From NCBI GenBank assembly GCA_964019335.1, contig OZ025657.1, positions 186,001-250,000 of the forward strand: DNA of 64,000 bases, in the 5' to 3' direction. Shown here piece after piece: positions 9,401-18,500 of the stretch (position 1 is the stretch's first letter; each line of letters begins with the position of its first letter). The notes beneath the pieces were generated by a model. The model saw only the letters and a list, made by a program, of their open reading frames with translations, searched no databases and had not been told where the DNA came from. A program made the position numbers and the translations under genes. This stretch comes from Diplonema japonicum. Lineage: Eukaryota; Euglenozoa; Diplonemea; Diplonemida; Diplonemidae.

Positions 9401-11860
9401 CTTGCACACGTCTGGCAGTGTGTCCTCCTTGTACCGTATCATGGAGTCAATATCAGAGACAGTGATCATGGGCTGCACGACAATAACGGAAGCCCAGAAG
9501 TTCAAAGTGACCTCGTGCTGTGTCCCGCCGTAGAAATACAGCTTCAGCGTGAAGTTGATCTTCCGCTCACAAGGCAGCTTCGTGTCTTCGGTTGTGTCAT
9601 AATCGTACATAACGGACTTCACAATGTCCAGCACAGCATCAGGTGTGATTCCGTTCCTTGGCAATTCGAAATCGATGCACGTCGCGTCTTCGACGGCACT
9701 CGGCCGTTTGAAGCTCCTCGGGCTGGACAGATGTCTTGCTAGCATTCTTGGAGACGGCGGAGCGTCATTCATAGTTGTGAGATTGACGTTCCTCCGCATG
9801 CTGTGTTCCCTCTCCAGCTCTTTTCTCCTGTTGAACGACCTTGTTACACGAAGGGAGGGCGTCTCCCTTCCAAAGGCGTCCCTTACTGTGTTGCCAGACA
9901 TGCTAAAGACATCTGCATGAGACTTATCCTCGCATGCAACGTTCAGATGCCCTCCAGCGATTTTAATCTTCTGCTCCAACAACTCTTTAGGGTCTTCCAG
10001 TACGAGCATCTCTGGTTCGGAATATACGTGAAAGGCGCTCCTTGTAGATGTTCTGGTGGCTTTGACAACGTCACGCAGCCGCTTGCCCAGTCTCTTCAGG
10101 GGTGCGACGGTCATGCAGGAACACGCTGATATAATCGCTCCACAGATAGCCGCGCAGTGCGGGGCCTCAACCTCCTTGGGCATTGAAACGTTGAAGTACT
10201 GGATTAGCAGCTTGCGCAGGTTTGACTCATTCTTAGAGTGCATTTTTGTGCATTCCTTGTTTGCCGCTTCGCAAGCATCCCGAAGATCTTTGTGCGCCAT
10301 CCTCAGCTTCATATCGACTTCCGTCAAGCGGTCCACAGTGTCCCTGGGGAACGAGAGGCCTAGCTTTGGGTTTTTAAGAACCGGTGTGTATTGATTGTCA
10401 TTCACGAAGCACATTCCAGGTACTTTCTTCGTGGCTGTTACATCGATCGCTATGCTAGGAGGCATGGCCACTAGCAGGGAACGCTCCACAAGAAGTGCCC
10501 TGTAGCACGTGGTGTTCTTAGCCACAGTCTGGTCCGCCCTCAGCATGTTACCAATCAAAACGGTTAAGCCGTCGTACTCAGCATCAACGGTCCTACGAGC
10601 TTTCTCCTCGTCAGAGCTGACGACCATACGCTGCTTCTGGTGTTGTGCTTTTTTAATGTCCTGCTCCACAATAAGCTGTTTTGCCTGCCATTCTTCCCGA
10701 TCTTGAAGCTCTTTCGCTTCACGTTCCTTGAGCCACTGCTCCCTCGCCTCTTTGTCCTCTCTAAAGGTCTGTGCCTCCACGGCCTCAGCTCTGCCTTGCT
10801 TTTCGCATGGTGACAGTTCGAAAGTTAGATACCGGTACTCTTCGTTGACAATGCGCTCTCTGCCTATGGCAGCCTCCTTCCCGACCATATCACGCGCTTC
10901 GTGTTCGGACTGTTTTCTGTTTTTCTCCGCTTTCTTAGCCGCAGACCAGCCAGTGAGCTCCCTTCGTTTTAAGAATTGCAGAGCAACGTCATTGAGGAGG
11001 ACGAAGACACGCCGCTCGGCCTCTTCCTGGGCTTCGGTTAGGTGGCACATTTCTTCCTCTTCGATGAAGAGCGAGATCTCGCGGAGTTCTGTTTCCTCGA
11101 TGACGAGCTCACGGATAGCGAGGGCACGCCGCTGTCGGCGTACGCGACGTGCTTCCATTCGGAGGACGCGTTTGATGTTGGCGTTGAGGGACGCGAGGAG
11201 GGCAAGCCGTTCCGTTCCCTCGGACGTGCAGACCTCGAGGTAGGCAGAGCGCTGGGCTTCGAGGAGGCTGCGGATCGCGCTTTCGAAAATGGCTCGTGCA
11301 TGGCGCGCCTTTTTACGTTCACGGCGACGGTCGTAGCTAACCATGCGGCGGGCAGACCGCAGACGGTTGAAATGCAGGCGCTGCGATATGGAAGAAAGCA
11401 CAGGGTCGGGAACAGATGTGTTAGCACCAAGGTTGACGTCCATAATGTGCGGGTTTTCAAAGACGACATCACGAAGGGTGCGCATAGCAAATGGGGTCAA
11501 CTTTGTGTTCGAAAGATTGATCGATGAAATACTGGGATGTGCTGAGAGCACAGATCGTAACACAACGAAATCACTCGTTCCTATGGGGCTGTTAGAGAGG
11601 TCAAGGTGCACATCGTCTTCGATACTGGTTGTGCTCCGAAGGTACGTAAGCATTCCAGTGTATCTCGGGTCCAGGCTCATCGCAACACCAGGGTTGTGCA
11701 TTGATGGCCCCCTTCCTACTTTTGCCTGCAGCAGCAGTTTCAACGCTACATTGTTCACTGCGTTCGATCTTTTCAGCGCGATTGTCAACTTGCTTTTCCC
11801 CCTTCTACCATCTCCGATGTACTTTACAAGTGGAAGGTCGTTTGCTACCTGCCCCACCAT
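6470..11860 (-). CDS. Giant LRR / coiled-coil / beta-sandwich repeat protein
   Basis: A 1,796-residue protein. The open frame extends upstream to 11935 but the first in-frame ATG is at 11860, so I start there. Residues ~83-150 look like ribonuclease-inhibitor-type leucine-rich repeats (LDLSNSPIG, INLSNTKLTPFAM). Residues ~160-455 are very rich in Arg/Glu/Lys/Ala and likely helical or coiled-coil. The C-terminal ~1,000 residues contain spaced repeats of the pattern L-(R/K)-x-(L/I)-x-(Y/F)-x-N followed by VNDGG-like and I-x-x-E-D/V-D-D segments (around residues 960 and 1420). This resembles the cadherin-like beta-sandwich repeats of FREM/VCBS-type proteins. No signal peptide or transmembrane helix is evident, so a cytoskeletal or flagellar scaffold is possible but unproven. 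No introns are apparent. Confidence 0.75.
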   Translation of the reverse strand: MVGQVANDLPLVKYIGDGRRGKSKLTIALKRSNAVNNVALKLLLQAKVGRGPSMHNPGVAMSLDPRYTGMLTYLRSTTSIEDDVHLDLSNSPIGTSDFVVLRSVLSAHPSISSINLSNTKLTPFAMRTLRDVVFENPHIMDVNLGANTSVPDPVLSSISQRLHFNRLRSARRMVSYDRRRERKKARHARAIFESAIRSLLEAQRSAYLEVCTSEGTERLALLASLNANIKRVLRMEARRVRRQRRALAIRELVIEETELREISLFIEEEEMCHLTEAQEEAERRVFVLLNDVALQFLKRRELTGWSAAKKAEKNRKQSEHEARDMVGKEAAIGRERIVNEEYRYLTFELSPCEKQGRAEAVEAQTFREDKEAREQWLKEREAKELQDREEWQAKQLIVEQDIKKAQHQKQRMVVSSDEEKARRTVDAEYDGLTVLIGNMLRADQTVAKNTTCYRALLVERSLLVAMPPSIAIDVTATKKVPGMCFVNDNQYTPVLKNPKLGLSFPRDTVDRLTEVDMKLRMAHKDLRDACEAANKECTKMHSKNESNLRKLLIQYFNVSMPKEVEAPHCAAICGAIISACSCMTVAPLKRLGKRLRDVVKATRTSTRSAFHVYSEPEMLVLEDPKELLEQKIKIAGGHLNVACEDKSHADVFSMSGNTVRDAFGRETPSLRVTRSFNRRKELEREHSMRRNVNLTTMNDAPPSPRMLARHLSSPRSFKRPSAVEDATCIDFELPRNGITPDAVLDIVKSVMYDYDTTEDTKLPCERKINFTLKLYFYGGTQHEVTLNFWASVIVVQPMITVSDIDSMIRYKEDTLPDVCKVFNVTVNDATQVTWAGIYAFSLGNYHNYVLNMTFTEGHTDDDVLMFSYSDAMYLRQGERKDINMALVEYGDVHMCPVPDDTQNDPEKLLIWYEDGLDKPVPIAEVVKGSLFSTSKPPTKAVLNNRQVTIRLFSKLVSTETVRKLLKRIRFGNFSQDPTPGNRTLELAMVDCNGNSSKCHVRIDIIAEDDPATMELATNKLTFRQICSTGLPPAFKKYISLPMIRPCWGVKVEDVDTDRFVGGYLECSLTAGVQRGDVLMMACPILNSEEEIGERTSICILQRKTEDGVENTVVYEGRHVATVVKGVVFDPSWDRGVFESMLNQLDADEMEELSLLFSSTGEASITCCSKLLASIAWSSLYLRPKEGDRVVEICLQPGSSFPKGRHSLVNTLLTTELDPPLEDKVMIKVAPEFFEVPQTTLQYREGSGQVRLAPFELTMDNIDYQYGYVMVEIIDGSTASDILGLKGSSEVKLVKREADDVPDEPQPRERRARSSTIVKNILRDKVSKALTPHIRANLILKDIFISQMQEAAAERIIASQKPKLPTTVYDTYLLNAHIGVLSQTSSWMCLSFGSKTLVKRKDVITILRSLTYSNTSLDPGKTVKHCKVTVNDGGQCSSEAIIQIEIQEVDDVTDIIVKSPKVTYRQGAHEVFPLAPMGQVWLQDPDTMWFTGGNITVELSSGHTKTDQVAFMTVNEQKLCRAKHSVNSEFPFAADEHPYLVLKGEDILIDGTDTVVGTMASTKCGNWSPSNNLKISFSKVPNVVSIQLASYCFNCISYTSLADKMQPASSRTYTLLVHDGANPEQGRNKITVEVLSPIMVLQNTDLKPPFAYVDEVVCRTPEVNVYILPKASISWICGKDEKGKPKDVVGGGTVSMTFVSGRQDQDVITLVKKDVSITKDQIYFGRDHLGKVSQTLDKYSIELASTTKIKTKTLAELIRTFTVRLAAGSSVPRVLKVVLVDSATLPTEGLVTITPKF

Positions 11861-12168
11861 TTCTCTACGGGTTGAGCCACTCTCGTGCTCATCCTGTGAT
11901 TGAGGTTTCTTGTAATTGGTATCGGAAAAATACACGATAACAAAATAAAAAAAGATCTAGGGGGGGGGGGGGGGGGGGGCAGGGCGAAAAAAAAAAGACA
12001 GAAAGAAAGAAAAAAGGCTAAGGATATTGGGCAGGGATTTCTTTTTAATTTCTCTCTTTTTTTTCCTCTCTCATTTTTCTAGTGATCTAACGATTTAACA
12101 TCTCTTTAAAAAAGGGGATTAAAAGGGGGGGGGGGGGGGGGAGCGGTTTGAACCATCAAAAAAAGGCT
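11861..12168. other. Homopolymer-rich spacer
   Basis: This gap holds a G-run of about 21 nt near 11959-11979, purine tracts and a second G-run near 12125-12141, with no gene. On the minus strand it supplies the C/T tract and possible AG acceptors upstream of the giant LRR protein. Confidence 0.6.
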
Positions 12169-14526
12169 CTACTTCTGGTTTGCGATCAGGGTTTCTACTA
12201 GCTTATCTCTCTTTCCAGAAGCCTTGAGGCCCCGTTTCTTGCATTCCGCCTGTAATTCTCTGTACTTCATTGCTTTGATAGCGGCCTCTGTGAGCTTGTC
12301 GTCCTCTTCTTCCTCCTCTTCCTCCTCCTCTTCTTCGTCCTCGTCCTCCTTCTTTTTGTCATCTGCCTTTTCTTCCTTGGCTTCCGGCATGGCCTTGTCA
12401 GCCGCTTCAGGCATCGCTTCGTCTTTGTTCTCCTCAGGTTTCTTCGGCTCTTCAGCCACCACAGGCTGTTTTATTTCCGTTTCCTTCTTCGTTGAGGTTT
12501 TCTCCACCTTTTGTTTCTTTGCAGCATGCTCTGGATCCACCTCTGCCGCCCTCTTCACACCCACCTCTGTGATGGTCCCGTGTCCTTGTTGCTGTACACT
12601 TTCAACCAACTCCCGCGTCGAGCGCTCCTCCCTTGCACGCCGCTCAGATGATGTCTCAGAGCTGCACTCACTCGCTTCAAAGTCAGGGAACACAGCATTT
12701 ACCTCAGGCAGCTCTTCAACAGCACCCGCAGCGACCGTCCCCTCGATAGACGCCGACCTTGACCTTGACCTGCTCTTCTTCGCCGTCGTCTCTCCCTCGG
12801 GGCCCTCGTCTTCTGATGTCTCAAGTTTCCTCTTGCTCCCTGAGAGTCTTTTGTCAACAGACTCAACGGCGGTCTCAACAATGAGAGCTGCAGTCATCTC
12901 TACAACCTGCACGGAAGCTGCCACCTCAACGACAAGCTCCTCAGTAGTTGCCACCTCCACGACGACAGCAGGCTCCCCAGTGACTGGCACCTTTGGCTCA
13001 ACGTCCTCAGCAAGTTCCTCAGCTACCGGCATCTCAGGCTCAACATCCTTAGGGCACTCCTTAGTTGCCGTCATCTCAGTCTCAGCAAATTCCTCAGCGC
13101 ACTCTTCAGCTGCCGGTACCTCAGGCTCAACATCCTTAGGGTGTTCCACAGTTGCCGATACCTCAGGCTCAGCAGGTAACTGAGGAACCTGCACCTCAGG
13201 CTCAACACCCTTAGGGATCTCCTCAGTTGCCGTCATTTCAGTCTCAGCAGGTTCCTCAGCGCACTCCTCAGTTACCGGTACTTCAGTCTCAGCAGGCTCC
13301 TTAGTTACCGGCACCTCAGGCTCGGCAATTTCAGTTTCCTCGGCAAGGTTTTCAACCTTGACTTCAACAGGCGTATCGACAGTGGGTTTCTCAGCAGATT
13401 CAATCATCAGCTCATCAGCAGCGTGTTCTATAGGTGTCTCAGTGAGAGGATCCTCAGTGGCAGCAACTACCACAGCAGGTTCCTCGGCAGTGGGCACCAC
13501 AGGCATCTCAGTGTCAGGTCCCTCAGTGGCAGAATCGGCCACCACGGCAGTCTCCATTGTCATCGGCTCGTCAGCAACAACCGCTTCAGCAAGCTCTGCA
13601 GCAACCTCTGTAGGTTCCTTAACCAACTCGTCAGCAACTGTCGCTTCGACAGGTGTTTCTGCAGGCTCTTCAGTGGCAACTGGCCCTGTAACGAGGGGCT
13701 CGTGTACAGGTTCCACTGTAGCAGGCTCGTCATTCGTAACGGGAGCACTGGTGTCACTAGCGGCCGCAGGCTGCGTCTCTGGCACCTCGGTGTGGTCTTG
13801 CATCGGCACATCAGGTGCCGGCACTGTCTTCCCTTTGAACATTTCGGGTGATGAAGCAAACAACTTTTGTGAGAGCTTGAGCGCCTCGGGGGTCTTGATC
13901 TTGCAGAAAGGCGACTCCGTGAATGGAGAAATCGCGAAGGGTGAGTGCTTTACAGGTGTTGACTGCGCCGTGTCCTCAGAGACACACAAGTCGTCGTCGG
14001 TGGACTCTCGGCTGGCGGGGATAAGTGCACCGGGACGGAAGCCACCCGAAAGCGGGTTGGGGTATCTGGACCTGCCTTGGTACTCAACAGTGACCTTCTT
14101 GTGCGCAGGTGCAACAGGGGAAGGGGCTGAGGCAGATGTGGAGACGGGTGTCGGCTCGACAGTCTTCACTTCCTCCACATGCTGCTTCGCGTCTTCACTA
14201 GGGCTCACGATGGTCACTTTCTTTTCTTTGGTTTTTGCCTTTTTCTTTTGAGGAGTCGCTGTTCTGAGTGGAACCTTCTTTGCGGGCGACGAACTGCACA
14301 TCTTTTTCTTCGATGCAGTGCGGGGTGCCGACAAGGTCCTTGCTGCCGGTCTGCCCCTTGCAGGCGTGATCGGCTCCTTCGGTGCAGACCTCTTCGCAGG
14401 TGGCTTAGGGGTCGGCTTACTTGCCTCGCCAGCCTTCCTAACAGACCCGACCTTTGACTTTACATGAGCATATTTTCCAGAGGGCTTGTTTGCAAGCTTG
14501 CTCGGTTTGAGAGGTTCCATCTTCAT
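12169..14526 (-). CDS. SAP-domain protein with acidic low-complexity body
   Basis: A 785-residue protein starting at the ATG at 14526; the longer open frame begins with GTG at 14562 and is not favoured. The N-terminal ~110 residues are Lys/Pro/Ala/Ser-rich and basic, the body is a long degenerate Glu-Pro-Val-Thr-Ala repeat, and an Asp/Glu run precedes the C-terminus. The last ~40 residues (AIKAMKYRELQAECKKRGLK then a basic helix) match the SAP motif, a helix-extended-helix that binds DNA or RNA in chromatin and RNA-processing proteins. A nuclear role is therefore likely. The Ser/Thr-rich plus-strand frames across this gene are shadows of the acidic repeat. An AG acceptor lies 12 nt upstream (CCACCAG). 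Confidence 0.8.
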   Translation of the reverse strand: MKMEPLKPSKLANKPSGKYAHVKSKVGSVRKAGEASKPTPKPPAKRSAPKEPITPARGRPAARTLSAPRTASKKKMCSSSPAKKVPLRTATPQKKKAKTKEKKVTIVSPSEDAKQHVEEVKTVEPTPVSTSASAPSPVAPAHKKVTVEYQGRSRYPNPLSGGFRPGALIPASRESTDDDLCVSEDTAQSTPVKHSPFAISPFTESPFCKIKTPEALKLSQKLFASSPEMFKGKTVPAPDVPMQDHTEVPETQPAAASDTSAPVTNDEPATVEPVHEPLVTGPVATEEPAETPVEATVADELVKEPTEVAAELAEAVVADEPMTMETAVVADSATEGPDTEMPVVPTAEEPAVVVAATEDPLTETPIEHAADELMIESAEKPTVDTPVEVKVENLAEETEIAEPEVPVTKEPAETEVPVTEECAEEPAETEMTATEEIPKGVEPEVQVPQLPAEPEVSATVEHPKDVEPEVPAAEECAEEFAETEMTATKECPKDVEPEMPVAEELAEDVEPKVPVTGEPAVVVEVATTEELVVEVAASVQVVEMTAALIVETAVESVDKRLSGSKRKLETSEDEGPEGETTAKKSRSRSRSASIEGTVAAGAVEELPEVNAVFPDFEASECSSETSSERRAREERSTRELVESVQQQGHGTITEVGVKRAAEVDPEHAAKKQKVEKTSTKKETEIKQPVVAEEPKKPEENKDEAMPEAADKAMPEAKEEKADDKKKEDEDEEEEEEEEEEEDDKLTEAAIKAMKYRELQAECKKRGLKASGKRDKLVETLIANQK

Positions 14527-14568
14527 ACGGGTAGTAACCTGGTGGGTTATGAAGAGAAACACAATAAA

Positions 14569-14616
14569 GATGTCTTTGAAGGGAACCTGCAGTATGTCAG
14601 GAACGCCTAAAAAAAA
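14569..14616. repeat. Short dispersed repeat, copy 1 (ends in A-run)
   Basis: A ~35-nt core containing GGGAACCTGCAGTATGT, flanked by GATGTC on the left and CGCCTAAAA on the right, recurs at 60986-61043. It is upstream of the SAP gene here and in an intergenic gap there. The plus strand ends in an A-run, like a minimal retroposon tail. Confidence 0.55.
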
Positions 14617-14651
14617 TAAAAATAGAAGAAAAAATAAGAAAGATTAAGAAG

Positions 14652-15860
14652 CTAAGGCGAGGTTGGTGAGAAACCTCTCGGAACACCGATATTCACCCTT
14701 TTTCTGGCTGCCTTTCTGGGCCGTGCCTTGCGGGAAACAGCTTTGTGTACGTGTGGGGGGACGCCTCCGGTGGCGATGGAGACATTGGATAGGAGGGCGG
14801 AAAAATCTCCATCGCTGCGGATTGCTAGGTTAATATGACGGGGAGTGAGGAGGTGGGGCTTTTTGGAGGAGTGAGCAACGGTAGAAGCAAGAGAGATGAG
14901 CTGCGACGTAACATGTTCGAGGACACCAGTGAGGAGGATACCTGCAGGGCTTGACACCCTTCGCCTGACGACTCTTTTCATGTTTTTACGAACCCGGGAC
15001 ACAGGAAAGACCAACCCAGCACCACGCACCCGTTGTGGCACCACAACCGTGCTAGCCCCACCATGTCGTATGAACTCTCTTCCAAGAGTAGTGTCTTTCA
15101 AGCCTTTCTTGATTATAATATCCAGCGGCGTGAGCATGGCTGCATTGACAAGTGTCACATCAGCACCATACTTCATGAGAAGACTGAATCGTTTAACAGA
15201 AATACAACTACTCAATGACACATCAGCGAGAATGTGCAATGGGGTGTTCCTTTCGGGGTCGGAGGCGTAGTTGGGGTTCGCTCCACGTTTGAGAATATAC
15301 TCTAAACGCGGAGCCCGCAAACACATAAAGGACAGCGCAACGAGGAGGAGACCATTGAGGAGGTCGGCATCCATGTGTGTGACCACCAATGTGAAGGCAT
15401 CGTCTTCTAAAGAAAGAATGCCATATAAGTTCATTGTGGACGGCCGCACACCGTGTTCTAGCAACGTTTCAAGCATTTGCTGTTTGTTAGATGACATGCA
15501 GTGTCCGATCGACGAGTAAGGTGTCGGGGTGACGCCCGCAATGAGGTACCGCCGCACCATAGACACCTCATTGGCAGCAATGTACATCCCCAAGACATCC
15601 TTGGTAAGGATTCTACCTTCCGCAAGGAGCCGGCTGCGCTCCATAGCGTTCTCCTTCAAGCGCACCTCGAGCTCTTCGTCTTGCAAGAAGCCCTCCACTT
15701 CTTGTACTTCCACGCCACCTTGCATCAATGTGAACCCATCCTTTGCAAATCCCACCTTCTTCGCCGCCTTGTCGTAAAGGCGGTCGATGCCTTCTCCATA
15801 GCCTATCTCTATCCCCACCAGTTCCCGGTCTGGGAAACGGAGCTGTATCGTTAGAGGCAT
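14652..15860 (-). CDS. Ubiquitin-like / ankyrin-repeat protein
   Basis: A 402-residue protein. Residues 1-~70 (MPLTIQLRFPDRELVGIEI, LMQGGVEV, LEVRLKENA) have the strand-helix-strand pattern of a ubiquitin-like fold without a C-terminal Gly-Gly. Residues ~85-260 contain ankyrin-type units, for example NTPLHILADVS followed by LMKYGADVTLVNAAMLTPLD. Ankyrin repeats mediate protein-protein contacts. The C-terminal ~130 residues are basic (RVRKNMKRVVRRR, SRKARPRKAARKR) and may contact nucleic acid or membranes. The start is the only early ATG and follows a C/T tract. No catalytic motif is seen; an adaptor role is an inference. Confidence 0.75.
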   Translation of the reverse strand: MPLTIQLRFPDRELVGIEIGYGEGIDRLYDKAAKKVGFAKDGFTLMQGGVEVQEVEGFLQDEELEVRLKENAMERSRLLAEGRILTKDVLGMYIAANEVSMVRRYLIAGVTPTPYSSIGHCMSSNKQQMLETLLEHGVRPSTMNLYGILSLEDDAFTLVVTHMDADLLNGLLLVALSFMCLRAPRLEYILKRGANPNYASDPERNTPLHILADVSLSSCISVKRFSLLMKYGADVTLVNAAMLTPLDIIIKKGLKDTTLGREFIRHGGASTVVVPQRVRGAGLVFPVSRVRKNMKRVVRRRVSSPAGILLTGVLEHVTSQLISLASTVAHSSKKPHLLTPRHINLAIRSDGDFSALLSNVSIATGGVPPHVHKAVSRKARPRKAARKRVNIGVPRGFSPTSP

Positions 15861-16116
15861 TTTTTTCTTTTCCCCCCCCCCCTGTTTTCTTTTTTTTTAA
15901 TGCGGTTATTTCTTTTATGAAAAGAAATTGGAATAGATGGAGGGGGGGGAACATTGACACAAAAAAGTTGGGAGAAGGGGAATGCATAAGGAAAATCTTT
16001 TTATATAAAAAAAGGGGGGGGGGGAAAGCTGTTCTAATTTTTTGCTAACAAATCTATAAAATTACAAACAAAAAAAAGAAAAAGTTCCTTCTTTTTTTTT
16101 TTTTTCTCTTTTTTTT

Positions 16117-17310
16117 TTAATCGCAACAATACGCGTCGAGAAAACAATCGTCGGTGTGCAGAAGCTCCGTTTCCCTCGCCCTTTCGGTAACAGTGGACGA
16201 GACGTTTGATCTGGTGGACCTTGTTGGAGAGATGCGAATTGTGTTCTCAGCAGGACGGGAGGAGAAGACACGGTGGGGGTGGGAGGCAGTCGTGGAACGT
16301 TTCTTGGGGGAGTTCACGATACTGTTGAACCGCAGCGCCGAACAAGACGACCGTTTGTTCTCCTTGTCCTTCATCTCAAGCGCGTGGATCTTCCTATCGG
16401 CGACGGCACCAACGGACCTCTTCCTCAGCATCAATTCGCAGTTTTCCAATTCGTCCAACGCAACCGAAACACCGTAATGAAGATAATCCATGAACTGTGA
16501 AAGCGTCTGCAGGGCTGGAAGCGCGTCCTTGTCCTTCAATTCATTACTAACATCCTTCACCTTGTGCATGGCCTTGCGGAATGTTTGAGCTATGCCAAGC
16601 TCATGAACAATACCATCAGCAAGGTTGGGATCTATCCCCCCAGGGGACTTCCCGTGCAGCATGGAACGGCACTGTGATGCAACCCTTAAATGCGCCCTCA
16701 GCTCGTTCAACACCCACCTGTCGTCGCCAATAAGCTGCAGTGCTTCGGTCGCCTCCGGGTTCGCATTGCTGTACAAATGCGATGATCTAGTTGAAATCTG
16801 CGGGCCTTGCGGGAAATGAACGGCAAGAACCTGTTCCACCTGCGAACCTCCTCCTTTATTTCGAACCCTCTGGTCGTAGATATGATAGTCAAGCCGCGCC
16901 TCGCGTCGTATCAACTCTTTTTTTATCGCGATGTGCATTTCGTCGACTTTCTCTGCTTCTACAATCAAGCCGCCCACCACGTAATTAACAAACTCTATGA
17001 TGGATAGCAGGGGTTTCAGAGCCGGGTATTTGTATAGATCCACGCCGGCGGTGGCTCTGTTTAGGTGGGATTGTTTCAGGTTCAGAAACATCAGCAGGCC
17101 CATGTCGTCTGTGCTTGGTAAGCTTGCAGTGGGTGTGCTGCTTACTCTCCCCGAAAAGATCTTCAGGCAGCTTTTCACAGCTCCGTGCAACACAGATCCA
17201 TTGACCATCTCCTCTTCTTGAAGCATATGTTGTTCCACTGCTCCAGACATTGGCGGTGGAGGTCCCATCATCCCTCCAGACTGTTCATAAGCACCCCCCG
17301 TGAAGGCCAT
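16117..17310 (-). CDS. Unknown helical protein
   Basis: A 397-residue protein I cannot place. The N-terminus is Gly/Met/Pro-rich (GGMMGPPPPMSG). Residues ~50-290 are predicted mostly helical, with amphipathic segments such as LKPLLSIIEFVNYVVGGLIVE and LQTLSQFMDYLHYGVSVALD. The C-terminal ~100 residues are Ser/Arg/Lys-rich with several Ser-Pro sites (VNSPKKR, RISPTRSTRS), which suggests a regulated, possibly phosphorylated tail. There is no signal peptide or clear membrane helix. The C-terminal CCD ends in a normal stop. It could be a subunit of a trafficking or cytoskeletal complex, but nothing decisive is visible. Confidence 0.65.
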   Translation of the reverse strand: MAFTGGAYEQSGGMMGPPPPMSGAVEQHMLQEEEMVNGSVLHGAVKSCLKIFSGRVSSTPTASLPSTDDMGLLMFLNLKQSHLNRATAGVDLYKYPALKPLLSIIEFVNYVVGGLIVEAEKVDEMHIAIKKELIRREARLDYHIYDQRVRNKGGGSQVEQVLAVHFPQGPQISTRSSHLYSNANPEATEALQLIGDDRWVLNELRAHLRVASQCRSMLHGKSPGGIDPNLADGIVHELGIAQTFRKAMHKVKDVSNELKDKDALPALQTLSQFMDYLHYGVSVALDELENCELMLRKRSVGAVADRKIHALEMKDKENKRSSCSALRFNSIVNSPKKRSTTASHPHRVFSSRPAENTIRISPTRSTRSNVSSTVTERARETELLHTDDCFLDAYCCD

Positions 17311-17667
17311 GTTTCCCTATTGATGTGAGTGGGGGGGGGACGCACAGCAAAAAAAGAGAGCGATATAAAAGAAGTTTTCACACCATATGTAAACATGTTT
17401 TTGAAGGGAACCCTATAAATCGGATCTATTTGTCAAAGAGAGGGAGAGAATGTGTTGGGGAAAAAAAGGGGGGAGGGGGTGTAAGCTCATTAAGATACTT
17501 GATAGTCGCATTTGTGTGCGGGCTGAGTTAAAGCAAAACAAAGGGCAAGAATATGGTGGTGGTGGTAGGGAGGGTAAAACTCCTAACCATCTAGTTCCTT
17601 AGTTTATAAAAGGAAAAATTATAAAAAGAGGGATTGACAAATCTCCTCTCATATTTCATATGTTTCT

Positions 17668-17705
<38 letters not shown>

Positions 17706-17716
17706 TTCTTTTTTTT
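17311..17716. other. Intergenic gap with T35 run
   Basis: No gene is seen. It includes G-rich stretches, a 12-nt match (17401-17412) to the short dispersed repeat at 14569, and an uninterrupted T35 run at 17670-17704, just downstream of the CCCH-RING-FYVE gene's stop on its own strand. Confidence 0.6.
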
Positions 17717-18403
17717 TTACCCCAACCATGGAGGCATTATCCTAACACCTTCCATATATGTTATCTTGCAGAAATCGCAGCAGAACTGCTTGAAGGTGTG
17801 TTTCGCCATTTTCTGTTTGGAAGCACAGCCTGAGCAAACACAGACTCCGCAACACCTGCAGTGGTGCCGCCTCGTGAAGAAGCTAAAATCGACACCGCAG
17901 AGCGTGCAACCGCAGGATGGGGGTGCCCACGGGGGGAGCGAACAGGGCCCGAAGAACTTGTTCATAATACGCGTCAAAGTGTTTGGAGAAGTGAAATGCG
18001 GTATCTTAGAAGGACGGGGCTGCACTTCTGACTTACAAAATTTGACATGACACATTGGGCATGCCCCGTGTCGCTTCACCCAAGGCAAAATGCACCGGAC
18101 ATGGTACTTGTGGATACAGGGAAGAGCTGTGACGAGCCTTCCTTCAAAGCCATCGAAACATATCAAACACAACTCATCAGCACCGCCATTCCATCTGAAA
18201 ACTGGGAGGACTTTCATTATCATCAATTCGACTCCATCCTGGACCCCTTCAAGCCTGCCAAAGTCACGTGTCTCTCGCAGCTCTACCGATGCCCTATCTG
18301 AGTCTTTTACCTCGTGGAGGAACGGACACTTCCTTTTACTACAAGTTCCTGTAGAGTAGTGGTCGATGCAGGGTATGAAGGATTTCTCCTGAGATTCGTT
18401 CAT
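17717..18403 (-). CDS. Small CCCH - RING-H2 - FYVE triple zinc-finger protein
   Basis: A 228-residue protein starting at the ATG at 18403; the longer frame upstream is homopolymer-encoded and discarded. Three zinc modules are packed together. The first is a CCCH finger (C12-x8-C21-x4-C26-x3-H30). The second is a RING-H2 (C79, C82, C96, H98, H101, C104, C115, C118), the fold of E3 ubiquitin ligases. The third is a FYVE-like domain (C166, C169, RRHHCRCCG at 178-186, C190, C193, C209, C212). FYVE domains bind PtdIns3P on endosomes through the RRHHCR patch, which is intact, although the usual WxxD motif keeps only its Trp. The inferred role is an endosome-directed ubiquitin ligase, perhaps with RNA-binding ability. 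An A35 tract follows the stop by 12 nt on the minus strand. Confidence 0.85.
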   Translation of the reverse strand: MNESQEKSFIPCIDHYSTGTCSKRKCPFLHEVKDSDRASVELRETRDFGRLEGVQDGVELMIMKVLPVFRWNGGADELCLICFDGFEGRLVTALPCIHKYHVRCILPWVKRHGACPMCHVKFCKSEVQPRPSKIPHFTSPNTLTRIMNKFFGPCSLPPWAPPSCGCTLCGVDFSFFTRRHHCRCCGVCVCSGCASKQKMAKHTFKQFCCDFCKITYMEGVRIMPPWLG

Positions 18404-18466
18404 TTTGTCTCTCGCTTCCCTCCCCCCTCCTCCCGCGCCCCCTTTTTTTTTTTTTTTTTTTATGTT

Positions 18467-18500
<34 letters not shown>

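Noticed and set aside
11861-11935. GTG-initiated extension of the giant LRR protein
   Set aside because: GTG is not an expected start in a eukaryotic nuclear gene and the first ATG is at 11860. Similar GTG/TTG extensions were rejected at 14562, 33269 and 52137.
12224-14251. Long Ser/Thr-rich open frames on the plus strand opposite the SAP gene
   Set aside because: They are the antisense of a Glu/Pro/Val/Thr repeat, have low complexity and no domain, while the minus strand ends in a clear SAP motif.
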